A stretch of DNA of 64,000 nt from Lepus europaeus. Its lineage: Eukaryota; Chordata; Mammalia; Lagomorpha; Leporidae. How positions within the stretch are numbered: the first letter of the stretch is position 1; every line of letters begins with the position of its first letter. The stretch is from the NCBI RefSeq assembly GCF_033115175.1, contig NC_084827.1:63301201-63365200 (forward strand), given 5' to 3'. The notes below the pieces were generated by a model. It was given only the letters and a program-made list of their open reading frames with translations. It searched no databases and was not told where the DNA came from. This document shows, in pieces, positions 36,501 through 44,918 of the stretch. The position numbers and the translations under genes were made by a program.

Positions 36501-39500
36501 CAGGCACTTCATAGGGGATTTGGGGGTCTTAAGCAGTGATTTAACCACTGTGCCAAATTCCCACTCACAATGTTTTTTTAAAGCAAAAAACAGACTGTGT
36601 GTAGGAACCTGTGTAAGTGTAGGGTTTTTATTTGTGAACAAAAGGATTGTTGAGAGCAAGGTAACATCTTTTAAAAGACTTTGAGTAATAGCCTAGCCTC
36701 AGGAGGCCCTCCTGGGTGGGCTCTATTCCTGTTCTGTATACCAGAGTGGGCCTGGACAAGCCAAGAGTTTCTCCTACTGCTAAGAGAGCTGTAGTTTTTT
36801 GTCCTTTACTTTTTAATTGGCTAAATAAAAGCAGTGTGTGTGCATAGTATCATTGAGTCCATAGGTGCCCAGGCAGCTCCCTGTTCTCATCCTGTCTCCC
36901 TGCTTCTCCCCCAGGCTTACGTGGGCTCCGCAATCCTGTCTGATGAGACAGCTGTGGCTTCCTCCCCACCTCCGTACACAGCCTATGCTGCACCAATCCC
37001 TGAGGTAGGGGGCAAACCTGAGCCCGTGTGGAGAGGGTCCATGTGGTGGGAAGTCTGGAGAGGCTGCGGCTGACTTCCTTTTAACTTTCAGCCAGGACCA
37101 GAGAAGTTGGATGTGTCCTCTGAGCCTCCTCTTTAAGCAGATCACTCCTTTTTCTTTTTTTTTTTTTAATTTTTTCTTTTTTTTTTTTATTTCATAAATG
37201 TGAATTTACAAAGTGCAACTTGTATTGTTGTGGCTCCCCCCCCCCCCAACCTCCCTCCCTCCCGTGACCCTCCCCTCTCCCTCTCCCATCCCGCCCTTTA
37301 TCGAGTTTCATTTTCAATTACCTTCATATACTGAAGATCAACCTAGTATATACTAAGCAAGGGTTTCAACAGGCTGCACTCATGCACTCACACAACCACA
37401 CAAGGTATAGGGTACTGTTCGACTAGTAGTGTTTTTACGTTTCATAGTAAAACACATTAGGGACAGAGATCCTATGTGGGGAGCATGTACCCAGTGACTC
37501 CCGTTGTTGATTTAACAATTGGCACTCTTATTTATGACGTCAGCAATCACCCGAGACTCTTGCTATGAGCTGTCTAGGCTATGGAAGCCCCTTGAGTTCA
37601 CCAACTCTGAACTTGTTTAGTCGAGGCCGTATCACAGTAGAGGTTCCTTCCTCCCTTCAGAGAAAGGCGCCTCTCTCCTTGATGGCCTGTTCCTTCTGCT
37701 GGGTTCTTGTTCACCAGGATCTTTCATTTAGATTGTTTTTTGCCACCATGTCATGGCTTTCCATGCCTGTGAGACTCTCATGGACCTTTTAGCCAGATCC
37801 GAATGTCCCAAGGGTTGATTAAACAGATCACTCCTTATCAACCTCTGCTCTCATGAAATGAAACAACCATTTCTTGTTTATGTTGAGCACATTTTATTTT
37901 TAAGATAGACCTGATGAATTATGTAAATGACAGTTGCTTTGTGTAATGAGATGTTGATGATTTATAGTTTATATGTAGTAAACTTCTTAAATTCTCTTTA
38001 TAATCATTTACAAAAACGCTATCTTTATTTTTGGGGGGTGTAAAACCCTATAAAAAGTCACATCACATGCTTTGAGAAGTTTCCTAGTTAGGGTGCCAAC
38101 TGTCCAGCACTACATATTGTTATGTTATGCTATGTTATGTATTGTTATGTGAAGCATGCCTGCTTTTGTTTTAACTTTTAATTTAAAATAATCATATGAG
38201 TGTAATTCAGAAAGTTCATGGAAAAATAGAATTAAAACTTATTTATTTTGCTGCAGAAAAATTCTTGAAATCCACCTGTAGTTTTCTTATAATTTACTAT
38301 GAACTTTTTTTTAAAAAAGATTTATTTATTTATTTGAAAGGCAGAGCTATAGAGAGAGGGAGAGGCTGAGAGAGAGAGATCTTCTGTCTGCTGGTTTATT
38401 CCTCAGATGGCCACAATGGCCAGTGCTGGGCCAGGCAGAAGCTAGGAGTCAGGAGTTTCATCCAGGTTTCTCACAGGAGTTCAGGAGCCCAAGTTTGGGC
38501 CCTCTAACACTGCTTTCCCAGGCACATTAGCAGTGAGCTGGATTGGAAGTGGAGCAGCCAGGACAAAAACCAGTATGCACTTGTGGAATGGCATCGTTGC
38601 AGTCAGCAGCTTTACCTCCCCTGCCATAATGCCAACCCCCTACCATGAACTTATTGAGGACACCTTGTATGCATTGATTTCAATTTTTTTTTTAGAAAAG
38701 ACTTATTTATTTATTTGAAAAACAGACACACACACACATACACACACGCAGATCCTTTGTTCTTTGGTTCATACTACCCGTATAGTCATAGCATCCCAGA
38801 CTGCGCCAGGCTGAAGCCAGGAGCCTGGGAACACTTTCCAGTTCTCCAACGTGGGTGCAGGGTCCCAAGCACTTGGGCCATCTTCTGCTGCTTTCCCAGG
38901 GCATAGCAGAGAGCTGGATCAGAAGTAGAACAGCTGGGTCCTGTACCAGCACTCCATTATGGGATGCTAGCATTGCAAGCAGTGAGTTAACCTGCTGTAC
39001 CACAGTGCTGGCTTCTCATTATTTTTGCATCCAAACAAACTTAATCTCATTTTCCCTGAACTTTTTGACGTTCACAGAAGTTATAAAGATGGTATAGTCT
39101 CATGAATTTTTTTAAATCAGTTTCCCTAGTTGTTTTATGTTAGATAAAATCAAAATCAGGAATTTGAAGTTGGTACAATGTCTGTGTCTATTCCTGTGTC
39201 ATTTTAACAATTGTGTAGATTTATGTATAGGGAGGTCTTTACAGTGTTTTCTTACTTTGTGATGTCTGCCTGGTCTTTGGCAATAACATGTTCCATTTCA
39301 TTTGCTCTTAATATTAGTCATTTGTGTGTGTGTCTGGCAGTATGCTAGAGGTTTGTCAGTTTCACTGATCTCAAAAATCAACTTTTTATTCTATTTGCTT
39401 TTCCTTTTTTTAAAAAGATGACTTATTGACTTGTTTGAAAGGCAGAGTTAGAGAGTGAGAGAGGGATCTTGCATCTGCCAGGCCACTCCTCAAATGACTG

Positions 39501-42500
39501 CAACAGTCAGGCATGGGCCAGGCTGAAGCCAGGAGCCTAGTACTTTATCCAGGTCTGCCATGCAGGGGACAGGGGCCCAAGTACTCAGGTCATCATCTGC
39601 TGCGTTCCCAGGCACATTAGCAAGGAGCTGGATTAGAAGTGGAGCAGCTGGAACTTGAACCAGCACTCATATGGCATGCCAGTGTTGCAGCTGGCAGCTT
39701 AACCCACTGTACCCCAACACTAGACCCAGCTATTCACTTGTTCTTTTACTCAGTTTCATAAATTCTTGTCTTTTATTTTCTTCCTTCTGCTTATTTTCTG
39801 GTAGCTTTGTCTTACTTCTTCAGAAATTTCAGTATGATGTGTATTAGGCTGGAGTTCTTTGGATTTGTCCTTTTTGGTCTTTTCAGCCTCTTGAAAGCAT
39901 GGGTTCTATTTTTTTGCTAAATTAAACAGACTTAAGTGTTTCTTTATCCCCAGCCTTTTGCCCTTTCCCCTTTTGGGACTCTGGTGACCTGAATGCCACC
40001 TGTTGTCAGACCTACTGATTCTAGAGACTCTGTCCTTTTTTTTTTTTTTTTTTTTTTTTTAACCTCAATCTGTTTTCTTTCTGATTAGGTTTAATTGGAT
40101 AAATTCTACTGTTTCTGTTTACTAATTTCTTTTCTCTGTCTTCTCCATTTCATTGTTGAGTCCATTCATTGAATCATTTATGTGAATTTCTGTATGTTTT
40201 TAGTTCTAAAATTTGTACTTGATTATTCTTTATATCTTGATATATAAAAATTTGAAAATACATTTTTTTTACTGATTTATTTGAAAGAGTTAGAGGGGGA
40301 GACAGAGAATCTTCGATCTGCTGGTTCATTCCCCATATGGCTGCTATGGCCAGGGCTGGGCCAGGCTGAAGCCAGGAGCTTCATCTGGGTCTCCCACATG
40401 GGTGACCGGGGCCCAAGCACTTGCCGTCTTCCACTGCTTTCCCAGGTGCATTAGCAGGGAGTTGGATCAGAAGTGGAGCAGCTGGGACTTGAACTGGCGC
40501 CCATATGGGCTGCTGGCACTGCAGGTGGCAGCTTTACCTACTATGCCATAGTGCCAGCCCCACTCATAAAATGTTATGTTAGCTGCTTTCAAATACTTTC
40601 CAGATAATTCTAACATCTTTGTCATCTTAGTGGTAGTGCCTTCTGTTATCTTTGTTCATTCAGTTTGAGATCTTTCTGGGTTTTGCATGATGGGTTTCAG
40701 TTGAAACCTGAACATTTTAAGTACTGTAGGACTCTGAGTCTCATTTAAATCCTGAGAAGGACACCTAGACTGTCCATTCGGCCTCAGTGGACACTGGTGG
40801 GCTGAGTTCCCTGTCCCTGCTGGGAAGGTTGGGAGTGTAGGTTTTTTTATGCCTTGGCTGAGACTAGCCTGCCTGGGAAAAGGAGGGGCTCCCCTTGTAT
40901 CTGTGAAGGGTTCTGAAAGTAACCCCTCTCCACTAGGCTTCTGTGGACCCCACCCCACTCAGACAGGGTGGTTCTGTTTCAGTTGGTCTCTATTCACACT
41001 ACTTGGCTGCAAGTGTGTGTGTGTGTGTGTGTCTGTTTTCCTTCTGGCATGGGTGAAATTCCCTGCTCCCTGCTTGGCCCTCTCTGACAGTATTGGGAGG
41101 GGACAGGAGGGTTCTTTGTTGCAGCATGCCAAGCCTGGAAGTGCAGGCTCTCCCATCTGGTCTCTGGGATGGTGGGGAGTGCTGGGGTTGCAGATTGTCT
41201 GGGCTGTCTGAAACTGTTCCATGTTGCTGTGTTGCCCCTTTCTTTCGTGGATTCTTTGGATAGAGGGAACAGGCTTTTCTAGGGGCCCTTTTTGTCTGCA
41301 CTTACTGACTTCTCCATTAGCCATTCATCAACAACAAAACCCAGGGAGCTCACTGTGCAGTCTCCCTTGCTCTGAAGTCTCTAGCTTGACTGCTGCCTTC
41401 TCTTTGCCATTCACAGCCTTGTGTGTTATTTGTGTGTAATGTCTATGGATTTTAATTGTATTTAGCAGAAAGAATAGGGGGAAAATGTCTGTTCCATCTT
41501 CTAGAACTGGAAGTCCTACCTCCTGCTTTTCTAGGGTAGCAAGCCGAGGTCTGCACATGGCTCCCAGTTGTTTGCTGAGTCAGAGTTCCAGTCACGTAAT
41601 GACAGTGATTGTCATCGTCCGTGAATGTGTCTGTTCCCTGCTCGTTTCTGGCAGTGTTCCTTCATAGGTGTGTGTGCCCAGAAAGCCACCAGTCCCCTGC
41701 CCAGGTCCTAGAGCACGGGCACCCTGTCCTCTGTGTTCTGCCCAGGATTGCTGAAATGGGGCTGAGAGGGCGGGGAGGGCCGGGGACCCGCTGAAGGCCA
41801 GGTTCAGCAGCACAGCTCTCATGGTCCTGTTTCTTTTCAGCAGGCCTATGGCTACGGTCCGTACAGCGGCGCCTACCCAACAGGAACCCAAGTTGTCTAT
41901 GCTGCGAATGGGCAGGCGTACGCTGTGCCCTACCAGTACCCGTATGCAGGTAACACACCAGCCTGTTCTCCGTGTTTCTGCCGTTTACTGGGTAGACCAA
42001 CAAGGCTTGATAGAGGTTTTATTTCTCAATGTAAAGTTGAGTGAACTGTTTTCTGATTATAGACCAGAGATCACTCTGCTGCTATGTCTGAGGGGAAGAA
42101 AAGCAGTTTGAGAGCTAATTAGCTACTGGGCAATACAGTTGTGAAGCATAAAAGAGAACAAAACATATATTCCCACTTGTGAATTTTAGTTGTGCAAATA
42201 TTAAGTTTTTAAAGTTCTTTTAGAAGTTGCACCTCTAGCTTTTTTCCCCCTCACATTCTTTATTTTAATCACATAAAAATGTGATTAAAAATGAAGAACA
42301 AACTATATTTGCAGATTTAAGCTGTAATTCATTCATTCATTAATTTTTGGAGATTATTTATTTGAAAGGCAGAGCAACAGAGGGGGGAGAGGAAGATCTG
42401 CTGTTTCACTTAAATGGCCACAATGGCTGGGGCTGGGCCAGGCTGAAGCCAGGAGCCTGGAACTCCATCTGGGTCTCGTGTGTTTTGGCAGGGGCCCAAG

Positions 42501-43205
42501 CACCTAGGCTGTCCTTCACTGCCTTCCCAGGCACATTAGCAGGGAGCTGGGTCAGAAATAGAGCAGCCAGGACAGGAACCTGTGCTCTGATACAGGATGC
42601 TGGCATTGCAGTCATTGACTTCACTCTCTGCAACACAACACTTGCCCTAAGTTTTAATTTAGTAATCTGTTTGCAGGAATACTAAGAAGCTAATGTGCTT
42701 TAATCAGGTGGGAGGGCTGTTCCTTCTGCAGGATGTGTGTCCCCCACCCTCTCCCTCTCTGTCACCCCAGTGAGCGTGGTGCAGAGGCAGGAGCCTATAG
42801 CTTTGTCAGGACTCTGCCCTCTGTGCCTCAGCCAGCTGAGGACCTTGGTCTTCTGTCAGGGCAGCCTGAGGGATGAGGTGTCTTGGGCAGGTTGCCTGCT
42901 GTGCCTGTGATGGACAACGATGGGACATGCTCAGCCTAGCCCCCTGCAGCAGCTCTCCAGGGGCGGGTGGGATGCCAGTGTGCCGGGAATCACGCACTGT
43001 ACGGTGCGCAGTTGAGTGGATTCTGGCTCCACGGACTGCTCCTCATGGGTCTTTCTCCTCCTTTGCAGGACTTTACGGACAGCAACCCACCAACCAAGTC
43101 ATCATTCGTGAGCGGTATCGAGACAACGACAGTGATCTGGCGCTGGGCATGTTGGCCGGCGCGGCCACGGGCATGGCCCTAGGGTCCCTGTTCTGGGTCT
43201 TCTAA
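23038..43205 (+). CDS. PLEKHB2: PLEKHB2 (evectin-2), PH domain protein of recycling endosomes; spliced CDS, 7 coding exons
   Basis: Coding segments are 23038-23074, 27618-27770, 28989-29091, 35433-35472, 36915-37004, 41841-41949 and 43069-43205. They join to 669 nt, or 222 residues plus TAA, the same length as I recall for the human protein. Residues 2 to about 110 form a pleckstrin-homology domain. Lys20, known in evectin-2 for phosphatidylserine binding, is present. Residues about 112-178 are Pro/Tyr-rich with a PPPY motif (129-132), a typical WW-domain ligand. Residues 201-222 are a hydrophobic C-terminal anchor with Gly at 204, 208, 212 and 216. The known role is on recycling endosomes, supporting retrograde traffic to the Golgi through phosphatidylserine recognition. 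The start codon has a strong context (A at -3, G at +4) and only 8 nt of leader in its exon. No frameshift or premature stop is seen, so the gene looks intact. Confidence 0.97.
23075..23696. other. Start of PLEKHB2 intron 2, no recognised feature
   Basis: About 620 bp of single-copy-looking intron. The frames present do not resemble proteins. Confidence 0.4.
23697..23958 (-). repeat. C-type SINE
   Basis: Minus copy with internal deletions, from AAAAAAGATTTATTTATG to CACAGTGCTGGCCC. Confidence 0.75.
23990..24110 (+). mobile_element. Possible Tigger-like DNA transposon fragment
   Basis: CCCCTTATCCACGGTTTTG and TGGTTTCAGTTACCCTTGG resemble a common old mammalian mariner/Tigger-type fossil. Named from memory; a repeat library check would settle it. 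Confidence 0.45.
24143..24656 (-). repeat. C-type SINE with large AT microsatellite
   Basis: The body is 24377-24656. Between tail and body lies a TATATG/TATAAA array (24165-24376). The tail motif TATTTTATTTGAGAGTTATA appears twice, at about 24152 and 24331, so the array has duplicated part of the SINE end. Confidence 0.8.
24670..24875 (-). repeat. 5'-truncated C-type SINE with TSD
   Basis: Minus copy that stops mid-element at CTCCCACGTGGG. CAGCATATT at 24661-24669 and 24876-24884 forms the target duplication. The truncation therefore happened at insertion. Confidence 0.8.
24885..25339. other. Intron 2, no recognised feature
   Basis: About 450 bp of unremarkable intron. Confidence 0.4.
25340..25475 (+). 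repeat. MIR-like element
   Basis: GGTCCTCACAGTAGCTCCC, then GAGGTAGGTGTTATTATTTC, follows the plus-strand MIR layout. Confidence 0.6.
25634..25972 (-). repeat. Young C-type SINE
   Basis: Near-complete minus copy with a T-run at 25635-25653 and GACAGGCAGAGTGGACAG start. The head end is mutated (GAGCCATGGTGCC). TGCCTTT near both ends may be a short target duplication. Confidence 0.88.
25973..27617. other. Intron 2, largely unique sequence
   Basis: About 1.6 kb with no clear repeat. A minus frame at 26305-26628 and a plus frame at 26633-26890 have no family features, and I treat them as chance. Confidence 0.4.
27618..27770 (+). CDS. PLEKHB2: PLEKHB2 exon 3
   Basis: Acceptor TTTTTTCTTTCCAG|GTACT and donor CGGG|GTAAGC. 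It encodes residues 13-64, including [17 protein letters not shown] with Lys20 and the aromatic core of the PH domain. The phase matches exons 2 and 4. Confidence 0.96.
27771..28105. other. PLEKHB2 intron 3, left part
   Basis: Single-copy-looking. Intron 3 spans 27771-28988 and holds two SINEs. Confidence 0.5.
28106..28402 (-). repeat. Old C-type SINE
   Basis: Minus copy from TTTAAATTAATTTATTTGATAGG to GAGGCCAGCTGCTCC. The head is rearranged. Confidence 0.7.
28556..28852 (-). repeat. Old C-type SINE
   Basis: Minus copy lacking its T-rich end, from CCCAATTTGAAAGGCACGG to CATCAAATGCCCACCGCCC. Confidence 0.7.
28989..29091 (+). CDS. PLEKHB2: PLEKHB2 exon 4
   Basis: Acceptor TTTTTTGTAG|ACATCC and donor TGCTT|GTAAGT. 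It encodes residues 64-98, including [20 protein letters not shown], the later strands of the PH domain. Intron 4 runs 29092-35432. Confidence 0.96.
29092..29954. other. Intron 4, no recognised feature
   Basis: Single-copy-looking. The last 80 bp is AT-rich (TTTAATAATTTAGTGC type). Confidence 0.4.
29955..30090 (+). repeat. MIR element
   Basis: CATTGAGCACTTCCTTGGCC, GCATTGAGCTAACTGCTTTA and AAGGTGAGTACTGTCC match the plus-strand MIR order well. Confidence 0.65.
30095..30400 (-). mobile_element. MaLR-type LTR fragment
   Basis: Resembles an antisense MLT/MST-type LTR: CTACCACAGCTTAATGG, TTTCTGGAAATCAGAAGTTC, then a CCTCC-rich part. The subfamily is not assigned. Confidence 0.5.
30435..30786 (-). 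repeat. C-type SINE
   Basis: Complete minus copy with a T-run at 30433-30447, a GA tract (30496-30526) and head CAACAGTGCCAGCCCC. Confidence 0.87.
30787..31425. other. Intron 4, no recognised feature
   Basis: About 640 bp of AT-leaning intron without a clear element. Confidence 0.4.
31426..31632. repeat. Palindromic TIR element, copy A
   Basis: The left end (31426-31482, GCAAGTTCATGGGAAATAG) and right end (31564-31630, TTCCATTTCTTATGAACTTT) are imperfect reverse complements. The inner bases are non-palindromic. It looks like a non-autonomous DNA transposon. A second copy is at 38207-39082. The family is not recognised. Confidence 0.65.
31690..32400 (-). mobile_element. MaLR-type LTR fragment, split by SINE
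   Basis: Left part 31690-31970 (CATTCTGGAGGCTGGAGGTC) and right part 32339-32400 (AGTCACATACATGGATGCTG, then GGGGATTAGGACATCAACAC) fit one antisense LTR. Confidence 0.5.
32033..32338 (-). repeat. C-type SINE with near-TSD
   Basis: Minus copy flanked by AAGAACCTGTTT on the left and AAGACCCTGTTT on the right, a 12-bp duplication with one difference. It has the GGAAGAGGAACAG head variant. Confidence 0.85.
32401..32735. other. Intron 4, no recognised feature
   Basis: Includes a short GGTGGT run (32417-32432). Otherwise nothing that I recognise. Confidence 0.4.
32736..32936 (+). repeat. Intron 4 inverted repeat, left arm
   Basis: Bases 32757-32936 match the reverse complement of 33660-33839 with about 10 differences in 180 bp. 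A diverged extension reaches 32736 (GAAAAGCTAAGG). Both arms lie in the PLEKHB2 pre-mRNA, so a long intramolecular hairpin is possible. Confidence 0.93.
32983..33345 (+). mobile_element. MaLR-type LTR fragment in loop of inverted repeat
   Basis: GATGTGGTTTGAATACGG, TGGAGCCTGGTGGGAGG and TCCCATGTGATCTCTCCC resemble a sense MST/THE1-like LTR. It lies between the two inverted-repeat arms. Confidence 0.55.
33660..33865 (-). repeat. Intron 4 inverted repeat, right arm
   Basis: Partner of 32736-32936, with AAAGAGGATGTTTCTTCCTG at its inner end. The loop between arms is 723 bp. Confidence 0.93.
33866..34585. other. Intron 4, no recognised feature
   Basis: A-rich intron sequence. No element that I can name. 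Confidence 0.4.
34596..34947 (-). repeat. C-type SINE with TTA-rich tail and TSD
   Basis: CTGCATTATT at 34586-34595 and 34951-34960 is the target duplication. The tail has become a TTA triplet run. Confidence 0.87.
34961..35432. other. End of intron 4
   Basis: No repeat recognised. The 3' end carries a strong polypyrimidine tract (TTCCCCTTTCTTTTTCTTTTG) before the exon 5 acceptor. Confidence 0.5.
35433..35472 (+). CDS. PLEKHB2: PLEKHB2 exon 5 (40-nt micro-exon)
   Basis: Acceptor TTTTGTTCAG|GGCCTGG and donor ACACA|GTAAGT. It encodes [13 protein letters not shown] (residues 99-111), the C-terminal helix of the PH domain. Its 40-nt length is not divisible by three, so skipping would shift the frame. 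Intron 5 is 35473-36914. Confidence 0.95.
35473..36292. other. Intron 5, no recognised feature
   Basis: About 820 bp of single-copy-looking intron. Confidence 0.4.
36293..36566 (-). repeat. Old C-type SINE
   Basis: Minus copy with degraded start (TTTGCATTTGAAAAGAAG) and head ending CTGTGCCAAATTCCC. Confidence 0.7.
36567..36914. other. End of intron 5
   Basis: No element seen. It ends in CTGCTTCTCCCCCAG, the exon 6 acceptor. Confidence 0.5.
36915..37004 (+). CDS. PLEKHB2: PLEKHB2 exon 6
   Basis: Acceptor CTCCCCCAG|GCTTAC and donor CCTGAG|GTAGGG, the weakest donor of the set. Ninety nucleotides in phase 0 encode residues 112-141, including SSPPPYTAY. Skipping it would keep the frame. Confidence 0.95.
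37092..37136 (+). other. Candidate short alternative 3' coding exon of PLEKHB2
   Basis: An acceptor-like CTTTTAACTTTCAG ends at 37091. In the phase left by exon 6 the next codons read [14 protein letters not shown] then TAA. Use would give a product without the membrane anchor after an 87-bp intron. This is sequence-based speculation; no polyadenylation signal was confirmed. Confidence 0.2.
37151..37823 (-). mobile_element. 5'-truncated L1 3' end, lagomorph type, with 13-bp TSD
   Basis: T-runs at the left are the A-tail of a minus-strand L1. The C-rich part (37236-37300) is the reverse complement of a G-rich L1 3' UTR tract. CAGATCACTCCTT at 37138-37150 and 37824-37836 is the target duplication. 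It inserted in intron 6, 147 bp after exon 6. Confidence 0.85.
37837..38206. other. Intron 6, AT-rich, with a TGTTATG tract
   Basis: Contains an imperfect TGTTATG-type run at 38117-38150. Otherwise no feature. Confidence 0.45.
38310..38638 (-). repeat. C-type SINE in TIR element
   Basis: ATGAACTT at 38299-38306 and 38645-38652 suggests the target duplication. The head is CATAATGCCAACCCC. Confidence 0.82.
38682..39014 (-). repeat. C-type SINE with CA tract
   Basis: The GA tract of this minus copy has turned into CACACA repeats (38727-38748). The head is CACAGTGCTGGCTT. Confidence 0.82.
39083..40261 (-). mobile_element. Possible old L1 fragments, antisense
   Basis: T-rich sequence such as GTCAGTTTCACTGATCTC and TTTTATTCTATTTGCTTTTCC resembles antisense L1 ORF2. 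The part after 39850, which includes a T26 run near 40036-40061, is less certain. A SINE interrupts at 39408-39726. Confidence 0.45.
39408..39726 (-). repeat. C-type SINE
   Basis: Minus copy from TTTTTTTAAAAAGATGACTT to ACCCCAACACTAGACCC. Confidence 0.8.
40262..40561 (-). repeat. C-type SINE
   Basis: Minus copy from ATTTTTTTTACTGATTTATT to CCATAGTGCCAGCCCC. Confidence 0.83.
40562..41840. other. End of intron 6, mostly unique
   Basis: About 1.3 kb. A GT run lies at 41014-41032. Opposite-strand frames of 100-121 codons here have no recognisable domains. It ends in TGTTTCTTTTCAG. Confidence 0.45.
41841..41949 (+). CDS. PLEKHB2: PLEKHB2 exon 7 (tandem acceptor)
   Basis: Acceptor TTTCTTTTCAG|CAG|GCC is a NAGNAG pair, so Gln142 may be included or skipped. 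The donor is TATGCAG|GTAACA. It encodes residues 142-177 plus the first base of Gly178, with repeated Tyr-Gly-Pro and Tyr-Pro motifs (AYGYGPY, YQYPYA). Confidence 0.95.
41950..42345. other. Intron 7, left part
   Basis: Intron 7 spans 41950-43068. This part is AT-rich with no recognised element. Confidence 0.45.
42346..42648 (-). repeat. Old C-type SINE
   Basis: Minus copy from TTGGAGATTATTTATTTG to CAACACAACACTTGCCC. Confidence 0.75.
42649..43068. other. End of intron 7
   Basis: No element seen. It ends in TCTTTCTCCTCCTTTGCAG. Confidence 0.5.
43069..43205 (+). CDS. PLEKHB2: PLEKHB2 exon 8, coding part (membrane anchor)
   Basis: Encodes the rest of Gly178 through Phe222 and a TAA stop at 43203-43205. 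The acidic/basic stretch [10 protein letters not shown] precedes a 22-residue hydrophobic tail starting LALGMLAG. Glycines at 204, 208, 212 and 216 line one helix face. Confidence 0.96.
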
Positions 43206-44912
43206 AGCCCTCGAGCCTCAACACCTTGGTGTGCATAGCTTCTGATAACCCTGTGTGCAATAATATGATTTGCAGGGCTTTTTCTGTTGGTGACAGATTT
43301 TTAAAATAACGGTATTAATAGTCCTTTTGAAAGTAGCGACCTGATAATTCTAATCCACGTAAATACCACAGAGAAGGGTTTGTGGAACTGTGCTGGTTAG
43401 CTGAAATGTGGACTTCTAGGGATCACTGGCTCATTCTGAGAGTTTCCTTATGGAACTCTCCGGATACCTTATTTAAACATAACTTGTCTTTAAAGGCACT
43501 TTCTTTTCAGAGTTAGATATAATGCTCAAAGGATTATTTTCATGTTATGTCAACAATAGTAGTTATAAATGGGTACGTGTGTGCGTGTGCAGGGGAAGCT
43601 GTGGCCTCTCTGGTGTTATCTTTCAACATCAGGCCATAGCTGGCTGCAGGGTACTTCTTGAGAATTGTGGGCTTGTAAGCTGCCAGGTGACTGCCTGGAG
43701 GCAGCGGGGTCAGCATCCCCGTGACCGCCCTCTGGGGCCCTGCGCAGGCCTCAGCGAGGCTGGCTGCTCAGGATGAGGGGGCAGCCCCCTCGCCCCCTGC
43801 CCAAATGACGTTTCAGGAGCCTGCTGCGTCCTAGAACTGCTTATCCTTGTATCCTTATTTGGTTTTGGTAGTGATTCCTGGAATACATCCCAAGTCAGGA
43901 ATTGATTCCAGCCTCAGATTTAGGGCTTTAACGTTTGAAAGTTGGAGAAGGCAGAAGAGTAACAAGTGTGTGGAGGTTTGTAGCGTCTGCTCTAGATGTA
44001 TTTATTGCTGCGTAAGCCTTCATATAGCCTATTTTTCTACCTGTTGAAAGTGTAATACTAACACAACGGTGAGGAACATGGGGAGGAGACACAGGCAGAG
44101 TATCTTGGCCTCAGGCCTTGGGGTTCGCAGGACGTGGAGGAGGCCTGTCTGTCGCTCTGAAGGCCCGTCCTGTGCAGGGGTGGGGCACTGTGGCTGTCCA
44201 CGAAGGGCCGGATGGCCAGTGGCTGGGAGAGACTCAGGTCGTAGAGGGGAAGTGGGGCATAGCGATGTGAGCAGCCTGCTCCAAGTCCTGCCCTGCCTGG
44301 CCCCAGCCTTGTGTTTTCACTCCTGAGCCAGGTGTGATAAGGGAAGTGTGAGACATTGGATTTGAGCTCCCCACCAGCATCCTCTGTTTTTGTCCAATAC
44401 TCAGTTTCCAGTACCATGGAATATGTACTTTAGCCACTCCTGTTGCGTTTGTTTCACATTGTGAAGCTCTGGGTCCCCTGGTTTTCCGTCCCGCGTAGTT
44501 TGGGCAGTTTACTTTCACAGAGGTGGTCAGCACAGTCAGAGCTGGCTGCCCCACACTCCACGTAGTTCTGTTTTCCCTAAAATACACTCCAGCTGGAACA
44601 GTTATGGACATGCGCTCTTGTTTACTGCTCGGCCAGCTCTGTCTCTGAGGCAGACTTGGACAGGTTTCCACATGAGAGCAGATGCCAGGCAGACCTAGTG
44701 GTGGCCACAGGTCTGCTTTTGTAGCCAATCCAGGGGACTTGCTGACATGGGAGCATGTTTCCAGCTGAACGCAAGTCAAGTATAGGTACCTGTCATCTCT
44801 TGATGGATGTAGCTTGTGACCATAAGGTGTTCCGTGTTTCCCATGCTGCTTTGACCTGTAATGTTGACCATACGTCCTGTGTCATAAGAATGGCTTTATT
44901 CAGATTGTAATC

Positions 44913-44918
44913 ATTAAA
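44913..44918 (+). terminator. PLEKHB2: Possible proximal poly(A) signal
   Basis: ATTAAA, with another ATTAAA at 44942 and modest GT-rich sequence downstream. It could give a shorter 3' UTR. Confidence 0.4.

Larger units (their letters stand above)
38207..39082. repeat. Palindromic TIR element, copy B, split by two SINEs
   Basis: Left end 38210-38309 (CAGAAAGTTCATGGAAAAAT), middle 38639-38681 and right end 39015-39080 (TTTTCCCTGAACTTTTTGAC) together match copy A at 31426. Two SINEs inserted later. Confidence 0.65.

Noticed and set aside
40849..41324. Overlapping 120- and 121-codon frames on opposite strands in intron 6
   Set aside because: Low-complexity GT/CA run inside and no recognisable domain on either strand.
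44234..44779. 181-codon minus-strand frame in the PLEKHB2 3' UTR
   Set aside because: Antisense to the UTR, no recognisable domain, and no splice or promoter context. Chance is the simplest reading in a GC-balanced region.
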